Part shown: in pieces, positions 7,532 to 17,340 of the stretch
Position numbering within the stretch: the stretch's first letter is position 1
How the letters are laid out: the number at the start of each line of letters is the position of its first letter
Assembly (NCBI RefSeq): GCF_002727185.1
Contig: NZ_NIZW01000017.1
Location: 121,498-185,497 of the forward strand
Source: Rhodopirellula bahusiensis
GTDB taxonomy: Bacteria; Planctomycetota; Planctomycetia; Pirellulales; Pirellulaceae
DNA: 64,000 nucleotides
Direction: 5' to 3'
Program-made: the position numbers and the translations under genes
The notes under the pieces: model-generated
Seen by the model: only the letters and a program-made list of their open reading frames with translations
Told to the model about the DNA's origin: nothing
The model's database searches: none

Positions 7532-10063
7532 TCAGCGGGATCGGAACAGATTGCTGGTCAGTACCTCGGTCACCATCGTCCGCAGCCCACCACCATCCGC
7601 TTGGACGCGTTCCAGAATGTCGTCGATCTCATATTGATCGGCACGCTCCATGTGACGGCCCGTTGAGTAAGCCAGCAGCTTTTCGATCAAGCTTCGCGTG
7701 AACTGATTTTGTCTGCTTTCCAGTAACTTCTGTTTGAAGTCTGCGAAATTCGTGAACTCTTCGCCGGAAGGGAACTTGCCCGTCGCATCGATCTTGGCCG
7801 CTTTGCCTTGCCCCTTTGCCTTGGGATATTTGTCTCGCCAACGCCCGATTGGGTCAAACGTTTCCAGAGCATACCCGAGCGGATCAATGCTGCGATGACA
7901 CACGGCACAGGTTTTGTCTTGACTGTGTTTTAACAACCTTTCCCGAATCGTCGTCGATCCACTGACATTGGCATCAATGCTCGGCACCTCATCCGGTGGT
8001 GGAGGCGGCGGAGTTCCGAGAATGTTCTCGAGCACCCAAACACCGCGAGTCACAGGCGACGTGTCGACACCATTCGCACTGACGGTCAACACACCGGCCA
8101 TGCCCAACACCCCGCCGCGTTGGCGGTTCTCAGCCAGGCTGACACGTTGAAATCCATCGGCCAAACGCATCGTGTCCTTCTCAGGCAACCCGTAGAGCTT
8201 CGCCAGTTTCTTATCCACGAACGAATAGTCCGCGTCCAGCAGATCCGTCACCGGCCCGTTCTCATCCAACAGATGCCGAAAGAACAAACGCGTCTCCTGC
8301 TTCATCGACTCAGGAAGATTCTCTGCGTAGTAAGCGGGTACCGCCTTTCGCGGCGGTGGCAGATTCCCAATGTCACGAAGGTTCAGCCAACTATCGAGAA
8401 AACCGTTCACGAATTCGTTGGAGCGATCTGATTGAAGCATTCGCTCGATTTGCTTCTTCAAAACGTCTGACTCGGTCAGTCTGCCTGATTTGGCTTCCTC
8501 AAAGAGCTCTTCGTCCGGCGGTGCAGCCCACAAGGCATAAGAAAGACGCGATGCCAAGTCGAACGGCCGCAGCAACGTCTCGTCTTCCGGCGTGATCTCG
8601 CTGAGGTAGAGAAACGACGGCGAGCACAAAATCATCTTCAACGTATCGAGTGCAGCTTGTCGCGGGGTCGCGTCTTCCGACAACCGTTTCTTGTAGATCG
8701 ACTCGATCCGATCGCGGTCCGCTTGTTCGAGCGTGCGGCGATAGGCACGTTGGCCAAACGCGAACAACTGGTCCAAAGCGTGATCTTCCTGGAACCCATC
8801 GTTTCCAAAGACGGCACGCTCCTCTTCGCTGCCGTTGGGCTCCTCCACCGGTCCACGCACCTTGATCTCACCAATGCGAATGTGCGGCAATTTCCCTTCG
8901 CGAAGAAGCGATGTTCGGCTGACACCGACTTTGGGATTCTTGAACTCGTCCTTGTACCGGCGATTGGTTTCGATCACAGAAGCCCGTGACTCGTACGGGC
9001 CGTTCGGAAATATGAATCGAGGTGTTTGTCCCGCTTCGAGCCAAACGCGAAACGACAACCATTCGGGCTGCTCGTCAGGAACGATGGCAGTTGCCAGAAT
9101 TGGCTCGATCGCCTGCGGGTAATGAATGTGCCCCTTCGTGGCATCGCCGGGAACCACCGCGATTTGAAACGGTTCCGAGAAATCGATGCGGAAAATCTTG
9201 GGATCGTAGTGTGTGTCCCGATGCATCGCTTGGGCGTTCACCTCGATGTCATAAAGTCCCGACACGGGGACGCCCTCGAGGAAGTCTTCGATGTGTCCGT
9301 AGCCGCCTTGTCGTGTGTCGGTGTTGGGTTGCTCGTACAAACACAAGTATTCAAAATTGAAAACAGTTCGGTGTGCCCCCGACAATTCTTCGTACTGTTG
9401 AAAGTTGTCGGTGAAGTGCCACGACTTGGGTTCCGTTGAAGGTTTGCCAAGTCGCGTTTCCACCAATCGCGAGGCAGCTTGGAAATATTGGTCCAGCAAG
9501 AATCCCGACGTCACCAAGCTTTCACCAATCGTGTCGATGTGGTGACTCGTCTTTTCCTTCGGAAAGTCAGCGGTCAATCCCAACGTGTCGACACGACGCC
9601 CAAACAGCGCCGCCAAAGTCACCTCGTATTCACGGTTGGAAAGTCGACGCATCACGGTACGGCCAATGGAGCCTTCGAATTGACCGCGAGCTTCGGCAAC
9701 GCTGTTTCGCAACTCTTGAAGCAAAGCCAAACGTTCCTCGTCGGTTGGTTGTTCGGAATCCTCCGGTGGCATCGTCTTCAGCGTTACCTGATCGATGATC
9801 TCATCCGTCGCGATCAGTTGCTGCTCGGACGAGATCGGAAGCTTGAACGACTCGAATTCTCGCTCGCCCTCCGCCGATGCGTTGTCGTGACATTCCAGGC
9901 AATACTTCCCTAGAAAGTCCGCGACCACCGATGAAGCGTCAACGTCTGTCGTCGAGTCAGTTTCATTCGCGAAGGATTCAGGCAAGTGCAACAGACACAG
10001 CACGACCAAGATCGCGAAACGCAAGTTTGACAAAAACGATCGACTCGGAAGTATCTGGCCCAC
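7532..10063 (-). CDS. DUF1592-type haem-motif secreted protein
   Basis: 843 residues, signal peptide LRFAILVVLCLLHLPESFA. Domain order fits the planctomycete DUF1587-DUF1595-DUF1592-DUF1588-DUF1585 family. An N-terminal c-type haem motif CLECHD sits in a cytochrome-like region; RLSNREYEVTLAALFG marks DUF1587; LRPFDLASRLSYALW marks DUF1592; RGGVLGMAGVL and TSPVTRGVWVLENILG mark DUF1588 with a second haem motif CAVCH; the last 70 residues are DUF1585. The family is very abundant in planctomycetes; its biochemical role is unproven and an extracellular electron-transfer role is inferred. It starts two bases after the stop of the DUF1552 gene, so the two form an operon. Confidence 0.9.
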   Translation of the reverse strand: MGQILPSRSFLSNLRFAILVVLCLLHLPESFANETDSTTDVDASSVVADFLGKYCLECHDNASAEGEREFESFKLPISSEQQLIATDEIIDQVTLKTMPPEDSEQPTDEERLALLQELRNSVAEARGQFEGSIGRTVMRRLSNREYEVTLAALFGRRVDTLGLTADFPKEKTSHHIDTIGESLVTSGFLLDQYFQAASRLVETRLGKPSTEPKSWHFTDNFQQYEELSGAHRTVFNFEYLCLYEQPNTDTRQGGYGHIEDFLEGVPVSGLYDIEVNAQAMHRDTHYDPKIFRIDFSEPFQIAVVPGDATKGHIHYPQAIEPILATAIVPDEQPEWLSFRVWLEAGQTPRFIFPNGPYESRASVIETNRRYKDEFKNPKVGVSRTSLLREGKLPHIRIGEIKVRGPVEEPNGSEEERAVFGNDGFQEDHALDQLFAFGQRAYRRTLEQADRDRIESIYKKRLSEDATPRQAALDTLKMILCSPSFLYLSEITPEDETLLRPFDLASRLSYALWAAPPDEELFEEAKSGRLTESDVLKKQIERMLQSDRSNEFVNGFLDSWLNLRDIGNLPPPRKAVPAYYAENLPESMKQETRLFFRHLLDENGPVTDLLDADYSFVDKKLAKLYGLPEKDTMRLADGFQRVSLAENRQRGGVLGMAGVLTVSANGVDTSPVTRGVWVLENILGTPPPPPPDEVPSIDANVSGSTTIRERLLKHSQDKTCAVCHRSIDPLGYALETFDPIGRWRDKYPKAKGQGKAAKIDATGKFPSGEEFTNFADFKQKLLESRQNQFTRSLIEKLLAYSTGRHMERADQYEIDDILERVQADGGGLRTMVTEVLTSNLFRSR

Positions 10064-10065
10064 GG

Positions 10066-11361
10066 TTATGAGAAGCTCCCGGTGCTGGTGCCAAACGATT
10101 CCGTTTGGACACCCATCTTCTGAGCAATATCAACATACAGATTGCACAAAGGAATCTTGTTGCGGTTGCCGGAGCCGACCTTTTTGAATTCACCACGCCC
10201 GTAGCCACCACCGGCTAAAACGATCGGCAAGTCTGTATTGGTGTGCGAACTGCCGTTGCCCATCCCACTACCGAAGAGCACGGCGGTCGAATCGAGCAAG
10301 GTCTGTTCGCCGTCCTGAATCGCTGACAAACGCGAGAGGAACTTTCCGAACTGTTCCAATTGATAGGTTTCCAGTGTGATCAAATGAGCGACCGTTTCCT
10401 CATCATTACCGTGATGCGAAAGACTGTGATAGGACTTGTCGATCCCCAGATTCTGGGGCAAGAAACTACCGCCGATTTCCAACGTGGCGATCCTGGTCGA
10501 GTCCGTCTGCAACGCAAGTGCAATCAACTCGTACAACATCGGCAGGTCGTCGACTGTATTGGTGTCCGCTGGTTTCTCGAACGGAGCATCCGGCTTCGGC
10601 TGATCCGCCCAACGCTTGCGAACTTCGAGTTGCTTTTCAACTTCGCGAATCGAGCTGAAATACTCGTCCAGCTTCGATCGGTCTTCTTGATTGACTCGTT
10701 TGGAAAGTGAACTCGCCTCTTCGGTGATCGAGTCAAGGATCGATGCTTGCAGGGAATTCTCATTGACCATTTGAGATCGCCGATTCTCCGATTCCGTCTT
10801 AAACAGACGGTCGAACAAATCGGCTGGACCAGTGATTGGCGGGACGCGGACGCCCGACTTGGTCCATGACATTTGGCAACCACCGTGGATGCCTCCTTCC
10901 GATCCAACCGTCAAAGATGCAAACCGAGTTTGCTTGCCAACCTCATCAGCAATGAATTGGTCAATCGTCACGTTGCCGTCGCGACGATTCTTCGATTCAT
11001 GATGAAGCACGCCCGACAGAAACGTGTGCACCGCGAAGTGCCCGCCACGAATTCCGTGATCCAATCCGCGATAGACGTTGATGTGTTCGCGGTTCTCCGC
11101 CAATGGTTTCAGCAGCGTGGTTTCTTCGAATTCGCGACCGGGCGTTTCCGGGAAAAAGTGCTTTTGTTGGAAGCCGAGCAAGTTGCCAACCGCAACGAAT
11201 CGACGAGCACCCGTCCCCGCACCGCGAGTCGACTGGACCGGTGAGTTGTGATCAACCGTGTCTGCCATCAAAGACGGCAAACCAGGCAACGCCAGCGACC
11301 CGGCGAGAGAACGAAGAACAAAGCGACGACGACCGGGATTCTTTGGTTTGGACATGCTCAT
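10066..11361 (-). CDS. DUF1552 domain protein with Tat-like signal
   Basis: 431 residues. The N-terminus has a twin-arginine-like signal (GRRRFVLRSLAGSLALPGLP), predicting export in folded form. The body matches the DUF1552 family, which resembles DUF1501/sulfatase-like folds: RRFVAVGNLLGFQ, GLDHGIRGGHFAVHTFLSG, and the C-terminal DSTAVLFGSGMGNGSSHTNT followed by LPIVLAGGG. DUF1552 genes are nearly always next to DUF1592 genes, as here, so the two products probably act together outside the cytoplasm. An ATG two codons downstream (MSKPKN) is an equally possible start. Confidence 0.9.
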   Translation of the reverse strand: MSMSKPKNPGRRRFVLRSLAGSLALPGLPSLMADTVDHNSPVQSTRGAGTGARRFVAVGNLLGFQQKHFFPETPGREFEETTLLKPLAENREHINVYRGLDHGIRGGHFAVHTFLSGVLHHESKNRRDGNVTIDQFIADEVGKQTRFASLTVGSEGGIHGGCQMSWTKSGVRVPPITGPADLFDRLFKTESENRRSQMVNENSLQASILDSITEEASSLSKRVNQEDRSKLDEYFSSIREVEKQLEVRKRWADQPKPDAPFEKPADTNTVDDLPMLYELIALALQTDSTRIATLEIGGSFLPQNLGIDKSYHSLSHHGNDEETVAHLITLETYQLEQFGKFLSRLSAIQDGEQTLLDSTAVLFGSGMGNGSSHTNTDLPIVLAGGGYGRGEFKKVGSGNRNKIPLCNLYVDIAQKMGVQTESFGTSTGSFS

Positions 11362-11428
11362 ATTCTACTCGTTACGGAAAGGCGATCTGTTTCGGTAGGG
11401 CGATCTGGTCAACCAGGAACGGGTCTGG

Positions 11429-12646
11429 CTACTTGCGAACGGGGCGTGTGAACTGGTCGCGAATGGTTCCGTCCAGCAGCAGACAAGTCCCATGCAATGC
11501 TACCTTGGTGAATTTCAAGACAAACACGTGGTGGCCCTGGTCAGCCATGCCGGGTGACTCCAAAAACCATCGGTCGGTTTTGGGAGTTCGCTGCGGCACA
11601 CCCAAACCACCCTCACCGATGTAGACCACACCGGTTTCATCCGATTTGCCATCACGGATCGGCACGGTGCGTTTGATGTTGTGACCGTCTGCTTCGCAGA
11701 CCAAGTCCACGTTGTATTTTTCAAACAGCGGAACCCAGCTCACCAAACCAGCCCCAGGTGTTTTGACCGCTGGATAAACCGGCCGATGGTACTGAGTGAG
11801 CAACCAACGATTGGAATCGCGAGACGCTTTGAGTTCCGCCTTCAACCATTGTGCTTGATCGCCAGCCGTGCTGGTTTCTGAATTCAAAGTCGTGAAGTGG
11901 ACCTGGGGACTGAGATTGAGTCCGTAGTAATTCAAATCACCTTCAGGAAAACCAAACACTTCGTTGAACGGTTTGCCTTTGTCGTGATTGCCTCGAGCGG
12001 GAATGATTGGCAACAAACGGCCATCCGAAGCGGTCGTCAACTCGTGGTCGGATAGCCACATCGACCAAAGCTCCATCTTCTTTCCGGTGACGATGTAATC
12101 TCCACCATGGGCGAGTGCCAATATGTCATCAGACAAATCGTCGTTGTCGTATGAAGACTCGACCAACGCCGCGATCATCTTGTTGATTCGTCGACGTGCG
12201 TCTTGATCCGACCGCGAATCTCCCCCGTGCAAAATACTGAAGTCGCGGTCGGTCCCCGGTGCGGTCACAAAGTAGAAGACCGGTGACTCATTCGCGTCAC
12301 TGACCATTTGCACCTCATAAGCCGTTCCGGGCTGCAGATCGGTCAAACGAGCATGGTGATAGTACGACTCGAACTCGCCGCCGGTGTAGCGTCCGGACTC
12401 AGCCAACTGTTCGGCCAAAGTCTCGCCACTGCCTTTGATTCGAAAACGAACCGAGTGCGAACGTCCCGCTTCCTTGGTGCTCCAAGAAATGGTGGCCCTG
12501 GTCGCCGGGTCCGCGGTCCAAACGACTCGCCACTGAGCCGGCTGTGTTCCTATCAAAGGAGCGTCAGCTTGCGCGGTGCCGCTGCCCAACATCAGACAAC
12601 AAAGAATGCCGAGAATCAGCGAGCGCGTACGTTTCCTGGATCTCAT
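11429..12646 (-). CDS. Secreted purple-acid-phosphatase-like metallophosphoesterase
   Basis: 405 residues with signal peptide (SLILGILCCLMLGSGTAQA). A fibronectin-like N-terminal domain (VVWTADPATRATISWSTKE to RLTDLQPGTAYEVQMVSD) resembles the one of purple acid phosphatases. The metallophosphoesterase core follows: ILHGGDSRSD, HGGDYIVTG, PARGNHDKG, QYHRPVYP and CEADGHNIKRT supply the metal-binding Asp, Asn and His residues. It probably hydrolyses phosphate esters in the periplasm. It is 67 bases upstream of the DUF1552 gene on the same strand and may belong to the same transcription unit. Confidence 0.85.
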   Translation of the reverse strand: MRSRKRTRSLILGILCCLMLGSGTAQADAPLIGTQPAQWRVVWTADPATRATISWSTKEAGRSHSVRFRIKGSGETLAEQLAESGRYTGGEFESYYHHARLTDLQPGTAYEVQMVSDANESPVFYFVTAPGTDRDFSILHGGDSRSDQDARRRINKMIAALVESSYDNDDLSDDILALAHGGDYIVTGKKMELWSMWLSDHELTTASDGRLLPIIPARGNHDKGKPFNEVFGFPEGDLNYYGLNLSPQVHFTTLNSETSTAGDQAQWLKAELKASRDSNRWLLTQYHRPVYPAVKTPGAGLVSWVPLFEKYNVDLVCEADGHNIKRTVPIRDGKSDETGVVYIGEGGLGVPQRTPKTDRWFLESPGMADQGHHVFVLKFTKVALHGTCLLLDGTIRDQFTRPVRK

Positions 12647-12739
12647 CAGCGAGTCAATTCGATGGTGGGTGGGGTGCGTCAGATGCCATGTGGGATGGCA
12701 AACGCGGTGGGAGTTGGGGTGGGGTGGCGGGAGTCGAGG

Positions 12740-13654
12740 CTATTTTCGCTTCGCCGTCCAGTGGATCAAGATAACAAGTGGAACACCACCGTTTGCGATC
12801 CGGATCAGCGTCTCGGGCCAAGCCTCCAACCCGAGAGCGGTCATTCTACTCGCTGCGGTCACCAAACCCCAAACGACCATGTAAAACGTCGCGAATCGGG
12901 AGCGGAAAACCAGCAAAACCAAGGCGACAAGGATATCAGCAATTCCGATCGCAACCAACAGTTTCTCCGCGTTCGCTTGAGTGATTCCCGCCTCCGTCCA
13001 CTGCATGTCAGACAACAAAATCAGGTCAATGAAAGGAGCATAACACTCGTAGGCCTTGTACCCGTGCGCCGCGAAGGTGAGCGAGGCGGCGACGGCCAAT
13101 AGGATCACCGCGATTCGGGTCCGGGCTGAGGAAACGCACGCCGCAACGCCCATTCCGCCGCAAACAGCCAACGCCAACGGAGCGTGGTATCGGACCGCAT
13201 GTTCAAAAAGCGACAATTCCGCGAAGACCGCTGCTCGCATCATGTGAGCTGCAGCGATCAACAGCATCCAAATCGCGATCCAAACCGCTGCCGCCCGATC
13301 CATCCAACCTGCGATACGAGTCCAAGAAGAATCGCTCGACGATTTTTGCAACAACAAACCATTCAGACACAAAATCCCGCCGGCGAACAAAGTCGTCAAA
13401 GCACCCATGTTGTCGATCGACTGGGCGATTGATTCCGGCCAATCACAATCGAAATACAGCCATCCATAAACATCGCTTTCAGTTTCCAACGAAGAAAACA
13501 GATAGCGAGCTCCCAAGCCAAAACACTGCACAACGACAACGACGCGCAAGCACACCGCCATCGCAAAGGGATGCGATGCTCGATCCGCCTCGGGTGCTTG
13601 CCCGAGGGAGGTGTCGTCAGTTGAGGTGGGTGGGGACGAGGTAGGAGTGTTCAT
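12740..13654 (-). CDS. Multi-pass membrane protein of unknown function
   Basis: About 304 residues counted from the ATG at 13654 (MNTPTSSPPT); a start ten codons further upstream is open but less natural. A disordered Ser/Thr/Pro-rich N-terminus precedes about seven hydrophobic segments, including ALTTLFAGGILCLNGLLL, AVWIAIWMLLIAAAHMM, LALAVCGGMGVAACV, IAVILLAVAASLTFAAHG and ILVALVLLVF. There are no recognised catalytic residues. The layout recalls DoxX-like small membrane proteins, but the match is not strong enough to name. Confidence 0.6.
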   Translation of the reverse strand: MNTPTSSPPTSTDDTSLGQAPEADRASHPFAMAVCLRVVVVVQCFGLGARYLFSSLETESDVYGWLYFDCDWPESIAQSIDNMGALTTLFAGGILCLNGLLLQKSSSDSSWTRIAGWMDRAAAVWIAIWMLLIAAAHMMRAAVFAELSLFEHAVRYHAPLALAVCGGMGVAACVSSARTRIAVILLAVAASLTFAAHGYKAYECYAPFIDLILLSDMQWTEAGITQANAEKLLVAIGIADILVALVLLVFRSRFATFYMVVWGLVTAASRMTALGLEAWPETLIRIANGGVPLVILIHWTAKRK

Positions 13655-13785
13655 GGGCGGAGCATGATACTCCAGGGAACGCAAACGTGTCGTGGTGGGC
13701 GTCGCCCTCGGATGCTTTCTCAGCTTTCAATTCATGTGATGCTGGTCATCACCAATTCGCCGCCGGCCAAAAAGTCTTGGCGGAC

Positions 13786-14556
13786 TCAGAACCGCCGTTC
13801 TTTGATCGCTTCGTGTCCCAGCGGTGAGCGGCCGATCAGCAATGCAGCGGCGGCCCCGGCGACGAAACCTCCCGCGTGTGCCCACCAGGCGACTCCGCCT
13901 GCTTCTCCCCCGGCCAGTGAACCGAGACTGTTGACGAGCTGGATCACGAACCAGATTCCCAGGAACACAGGCCCCGGCAGAACAAAGGTCGGGAACACGA
14001 ACATCAATGGAAGAACGGCCAACACTCGAGCGTGCGGGTACAGGAACGCGTACGCTCCCATCACACCCGCGATCGCTCCGCTGGCACCGAGCGTCGGTAC
14101 GGGACTGCTCGGGTCGCTGAGCAAATGCGCGAGCCCAGCCAGAACCCCCGTTCCGATGTATAGCAATGCGTATCCAAAGTGCCCCAGCCGGTCCTCGACG
14201 TTGTCACCGAAGATATACAAGAACCACATGTTGCCCAGAAAATGCATCCAACCACCGTGCAAAAACATGCAAGTGATCAGCGTCGCCCAAGCTGGCACGG
14301 CGGGAGGACCGATCTCTTGACGGACTTCCACCACCTCCACTCCACGAGGCGTTTGCACGGCGACGGGTTGCTGCATAACCGGCGTCGTATCAGGATCGGT
14401 CAATCGCAACGGAACCATTGCGAATCCACTGACGATTCCTTGGCTTTGGTCGGAAGAGGTTTGCTGAGCCAAGAAAGCGAGCGCACACAAACCGATCACC
14501 AAGTAGTTGACGACCGGCGTCGTGCGGCTGGGAATGTCATCGCGAATCGGGATCAT
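13786..14556 (-). CDS. Rhomboid-family intramembrane serine protease
   Basis: 256 residues. It begins with the characteristic bacterial rhomboid N-terminus MIPIRDDIPSRTTPVVNYLV. The transmembrane core shows MFLHGGWMHFLGNMWFLYIFGDNVEDR (histidine/asparagine oxyanion region), then the catalytic serine in LGASGAIAGVMGAY and the histidine of the dyad in GVAWWAHAGGFVAG. These residues suffice for an active enzyme that cuts membrane-anchored substrates in the plane of the inner membrane. An extra loop of about 60 residues lies between TM1 and TM2. Only six bases separate it from the release-factor-like gene upstream, so the two are probably cotranscribed. Confidence 0.93.
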   Translation of the reverse strand: MIPIRDDIPSRTTPVVNYLVIGLCALAFLAQQTSSDQSQGIVSGFAMVPLRLTDPDTTPVMQQPVAVQTPRGVEVVEVRQEIGPPAVPAWATLITCMFLHGGWMHFLGNMWFLYIFGDNVEDRLGHFGYALLYIGTGVLAGLAHLLSDPSSPVPTLGASGAIAGVMGAYAFLYPHARVLAVLPLMFVFPTFVLPGPVFLGIWFVIQLVNSLGSLAGGEAGGVAWWAHAGGFVAGAAAALLIGRSPLGHEAIKERRF

Positions 14557-14562
14557 GTTGTT

Positions 14563-15195
14563 TCACCGCAAGGGTGGTCGTGAGTGATGCTGCCTGACTT
14601 GATTAACCAATCGAAACGCCGGGGGATGCGACCGGACAAGGTTCACCAGTTTGCTGGTCGATGTCTTCCAGTGAGCGGAAATCAAACTCGGCTGACCGCC
14701 CGCGTACCACAGGTCGTTGAGCACCAAGGTCAGCACGGCCGGTTTCGCGACATTCTCGTCATTGAGCTTCATCGGTGAACCGCGATAGCGTGCACGCAAT
14801 TCCAGTTCCACTTCCGAAAAGTTGTCGGCTTTCACATCCACGCCAGGTTCCGCCGGCGAGCGTGATCGAAGCGTGACCGCCAGCAGAAACCGCATTCGAA
14901 CGAGCGCCGTCGATCGGTTGCGAGCCTGCTGTCGCTGCTCGGTCGCCTCCGCCGTGATCGCGCCGATCTCGGGGACCCCCGTATCAAATGTCAGAAACGC
15001 TCCCGAGGCGGTTCGATTTCGATGTTGCCCGCCCGGGCCGCTGCGAGATTGGGTCCGCAATTGGCAGCGTTTTTCCAATTCTTCGACCGGCCAAAAACAG
15101 GGGTGAACGCCATCCGACATCGGAAGCGACATCCTCTCGTCAACTGACGGCCACGAAGGCCCGAACTCCGGTGATGAATTGGAAGAATCAGACAC
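14563..15195 (-). CDS. GGQ-domain peptide-chain-release-factor-like protein
   Basis: 210 residues. A short N-terminal part leads to the class-I release factor catalytic motif in SRSGPGGQHRNRTASGAF, where GGQ enters the ribosomal peptidyl-transferase centre. A basic/Gln segment (EQRQQARNRSTALVRMRF) follows. No stop-codon-recognition domain is present, so this is not RF1 or RF2; it resembles the short ribosome-rescue factors (ArfB/RF-H type), though with a longer C-terminal region than ArfB. Peptidyl-tRNA hydrolysis on stalled ribosomes is a family-based inference. Confidence 0.82.
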   Translation of the reverse strand: MSDSSNSSPEFGPSWPSVDERMSLPMSDGVHPCFWPVEELEKRCQLRTQSRSGPGGQHRNRTASGAFLTFDTGVPEIGAITAEATEQRQQARNRSTALVRMRFLLAVTLRSRSPAEPGVDVKADNFSEVELELRARYRGSPMKLNDENVAKPAVLTLVLNDLWYAGGQPSLISAHWKTSTSKLVNLVRSHPPAFRLVNQVRQHHSRPPLR

Positions 15196-15231
15196 GTTGA
15201 AGACGGCAAAGGAATCGGGACGGCGAGAGGC

Positions 15232-17340
15232 TCAGATGCCCATCAACCGTTCGATGGAATGCTTTGCATCTTTCCACAATGGTTGCGGAGGCAACCGAAG
15301 CACCGCTTGGCAACTGGCTCCGTCCCAGCGTAGCAACACGTCGAGTTCCCGATCAGTGGTCGAGGGATTCGCCCGCAACCCGGCCTCATGGGGCTCCAAC
15401 GCGTTCCCGATCGGAAAATCACACACGGCTTCGTAAGCCGATTCTTCTTCTACCTTGGGAGAAGCGGTGGCCTCACTTGCCAATTCCATGGGCGACACAA
15501 CGCGAACAGTCGTTTCAACCTTTCTGCCAGGCATCGACGAAGACGTCAGGCGTACCGGCGAATCTTTCGCAATGCGATCTCGATCCGAGGCGTTGATTTC
15601 TAAGACAACTTCCAACCGAGCATCGGAAGCGATCCGGCACCATGGAATTCGGTCTTCGGTCGTTTGCCCGACGGTCGGCCGGAGCGTGAACGGGTCATCC
15701 ATACGCCAATCGCGAAGGCTGGATTCGGGCGTTGCGGAGTTTGATGAGGCTAGCACCAAACCCGACTTCGGGCTGAACAAACTCAAAGCATCGACCCGAT
15801 TCTGCAACTGCGTCTGACTCGATGACAACGATGCGGACGCCGCTTCCAAGGTTTGCCAGTCTCTGGAGGAGATCCCTGTCCGCAGCGAAGCCAATCGCAT
15901 CGCATGCACACGTTCTTGGATCACCGAGTGTTGGCCCCGTGTTTTCTCGAGCTTCAACTGCAACGCCGGATCGGAGACCTCCGCCAACGGTTGCCCCATC
16001 TCAACTCGGTCGCCAACGCGAACGTGGACCGATTGAATGACTCCGCCTCGGGGCAAATAAACCAACACGGCATCTCGAACCCGAACGGTCCCCGTGATGT
16101 GTCGATATCGGGGAAAGGGAACCATCAAGATGGACACGACCGCGATGCAAAAGCAGATCGCCAGCCCAACGCGTCGCCCGCCAGGGACTCCCGTCCAAGT
16201 ACCACTTCCCCGAATCATTCGGAACAAATTTCGAATGCCACCGATTGCGTAGCGAACGACAGCGAAAGCAACGACGACGATGGCGATTCGCCACAATCCC
16301 CACCCGACTGCCCACTGCAATATAAATGTGGCGATCGCAATGCTGATTGATATTCGATACAGCTTGGACGCGATGTGATAGCCGGCTAACGACCAAACTC
16401 GTTTGCCATATCGATGCCAACGTCTCACTGGCGAGACAAGGAGCGACCGAAGACCACGTCGTGCTTCTTCTCGCAAGTTTGGTGAGTCGAGCAGATCACT
16501 CAGAATGAAATAGCCGTCGTATCGCATCAGCGGATTGGCGTTGAACAAAACAGTGCTGACCCCGCAAACCAGAACGACATTCATCGCCGTCATGCGGACT
16601 TCGTGAGAAGGTGCCAACCACCAAACCCACAACGCCACCATCGCGATGATCCACTCCACCCAAATCCCGGCCGCCATCACCGCACCGCGTCGTGCCGCGT
16701 TGGGTTGTCGCCACACATCGGTGACGTCGACGTAGGGACACGGCATGAAGCACAACCACCACACACCGATCACACCGCAGCGCGAACCAAGTCGCCGACA
16801 AAGAACGGCATGCCCGAGTTCGTGAGCGGTCTTGGTGAGTACAAATGTGGCTGCGATCGTCAGTGGCTGCAGAGATGCCAAGTAGGTTTGCAGCGAAGGC
16901 ACTGACCCCGCCCATTGCTGCCAGCGCACCATCCAAAACAGCAGCGACACCAAGCCAGCGATGCTGAACAAGGCCACCGCCAGCGGCGAAAAAACCAGCC
17001 CGCTGATCGGGACCAAACGACGGGCCACCGGATCGATCGACGCCAGCGGAATACGAAAGGACAGTGGTGAATGCCACCAACGAGACCGAGCGGTTGATGC
17101 TTCCACATCAGTTCGTTTGAGCCACCCGGCCGCTTTGGCTTGGTGCCAGAACATCGAATCGGACGGCGACGGTGCACCGGATTCTTGGGATTTCGAACCC
17201 TGCAGCGTTTGCCAAATGCGTTTGGTCGTGCGAGCGAAGCGTCCACCGATGTCATCGACCACGACCAATCCGCGACCATCGGGCAACGGCAAGGCGTGCA
17301 AGTCCTGACGGAGGGCCGATGCATCGTGAGATGAATTCAT
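15232..17340 (-). CDS. M50 site-2-protease fused to HlyD-like adaptor domain
   Basis: About 702 residues from the ATG at 17340, which overlaps the stop of the preceding gene (ATGA); an upstream in-frame start at 17388 is less likely. The first 50 residues (LPLPDGRGLVVVDDIGGRFARTTKRIW) are PqqD-like in appearance. Next comes an M50 membrane metalloprotease domain: zinc motif HELGHA at about residues 173-178 and the third-ligand region NANPLMRYDGYFI. A further TM (VGLAICFCIAVVSILMVPF) precedes a lipoyl/barrel-sandwich domain (LPRGGVIQSVHVRVGDRVEMGQPLAEVSD) with coiled coil, as in HlyD membrane-fusion proteins. The fusion suggests cleavage or handling of a substrate at the inner membrane linked to export. 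Confidence 0.85.
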   Translation of the reverse strand: MNSSHDASALRQDLHALPLPDGRGLVVVDDIGGRFARTTKRIWQTLQGSKSQESGAPSPSDSMFWHQAKAAGWLKRTDVEASTARSRWWHSPLSFRIPLASIDPVARRLVPISGLVFSPLAVALFSIAGLVSLLFWMVRWQQWAGSVPSLQTYLASLQPLTIAATFVLTKTAHELGHAVLCRRLGSRCGVIGVWWLCFMPCPYVDVTDVWRQPNAARRGAVMAAGIWVEWIIAMVALWVWWLAPSHEVRMTAMNVVLVCGVSTVLFNANPLMRYDGYFILSDLLDSPNLREEARRGLRSLLVSPVRRWHRYGKRVWSLAGYHIASKLYRISISIAIATFILQWAVGWGLWRIAIVVVAFAVVRYAIGGIRNLFRMIRGSGTWTGVPGGRRVGLAICFCIAVVSILMVPFPRYRHITGTVRVRDAVLVYLPRGGVIQSVHVRVGDRVEMGQPLAEVSDPALQLKLEKTRGQHSVIQERVHAMRLASLRTGISSRDWQTLEAASASLSSSQTQLQNRVDALSLFSPKSGLVLASSNSATPESSLRDWRMDDPFTLRPTVGQTTEDRIPWCRIASDARLEVVLEINASDRDRIAKDSPVRLTSSSMPGRKVETTVRVVSPMELASEATASPKVEEESAYEAVCDFPIGNALEPHEAGLRANPSTTDRELDVLLRWDGASCQAVLRLPPQPLWKDAKHSIERLMGI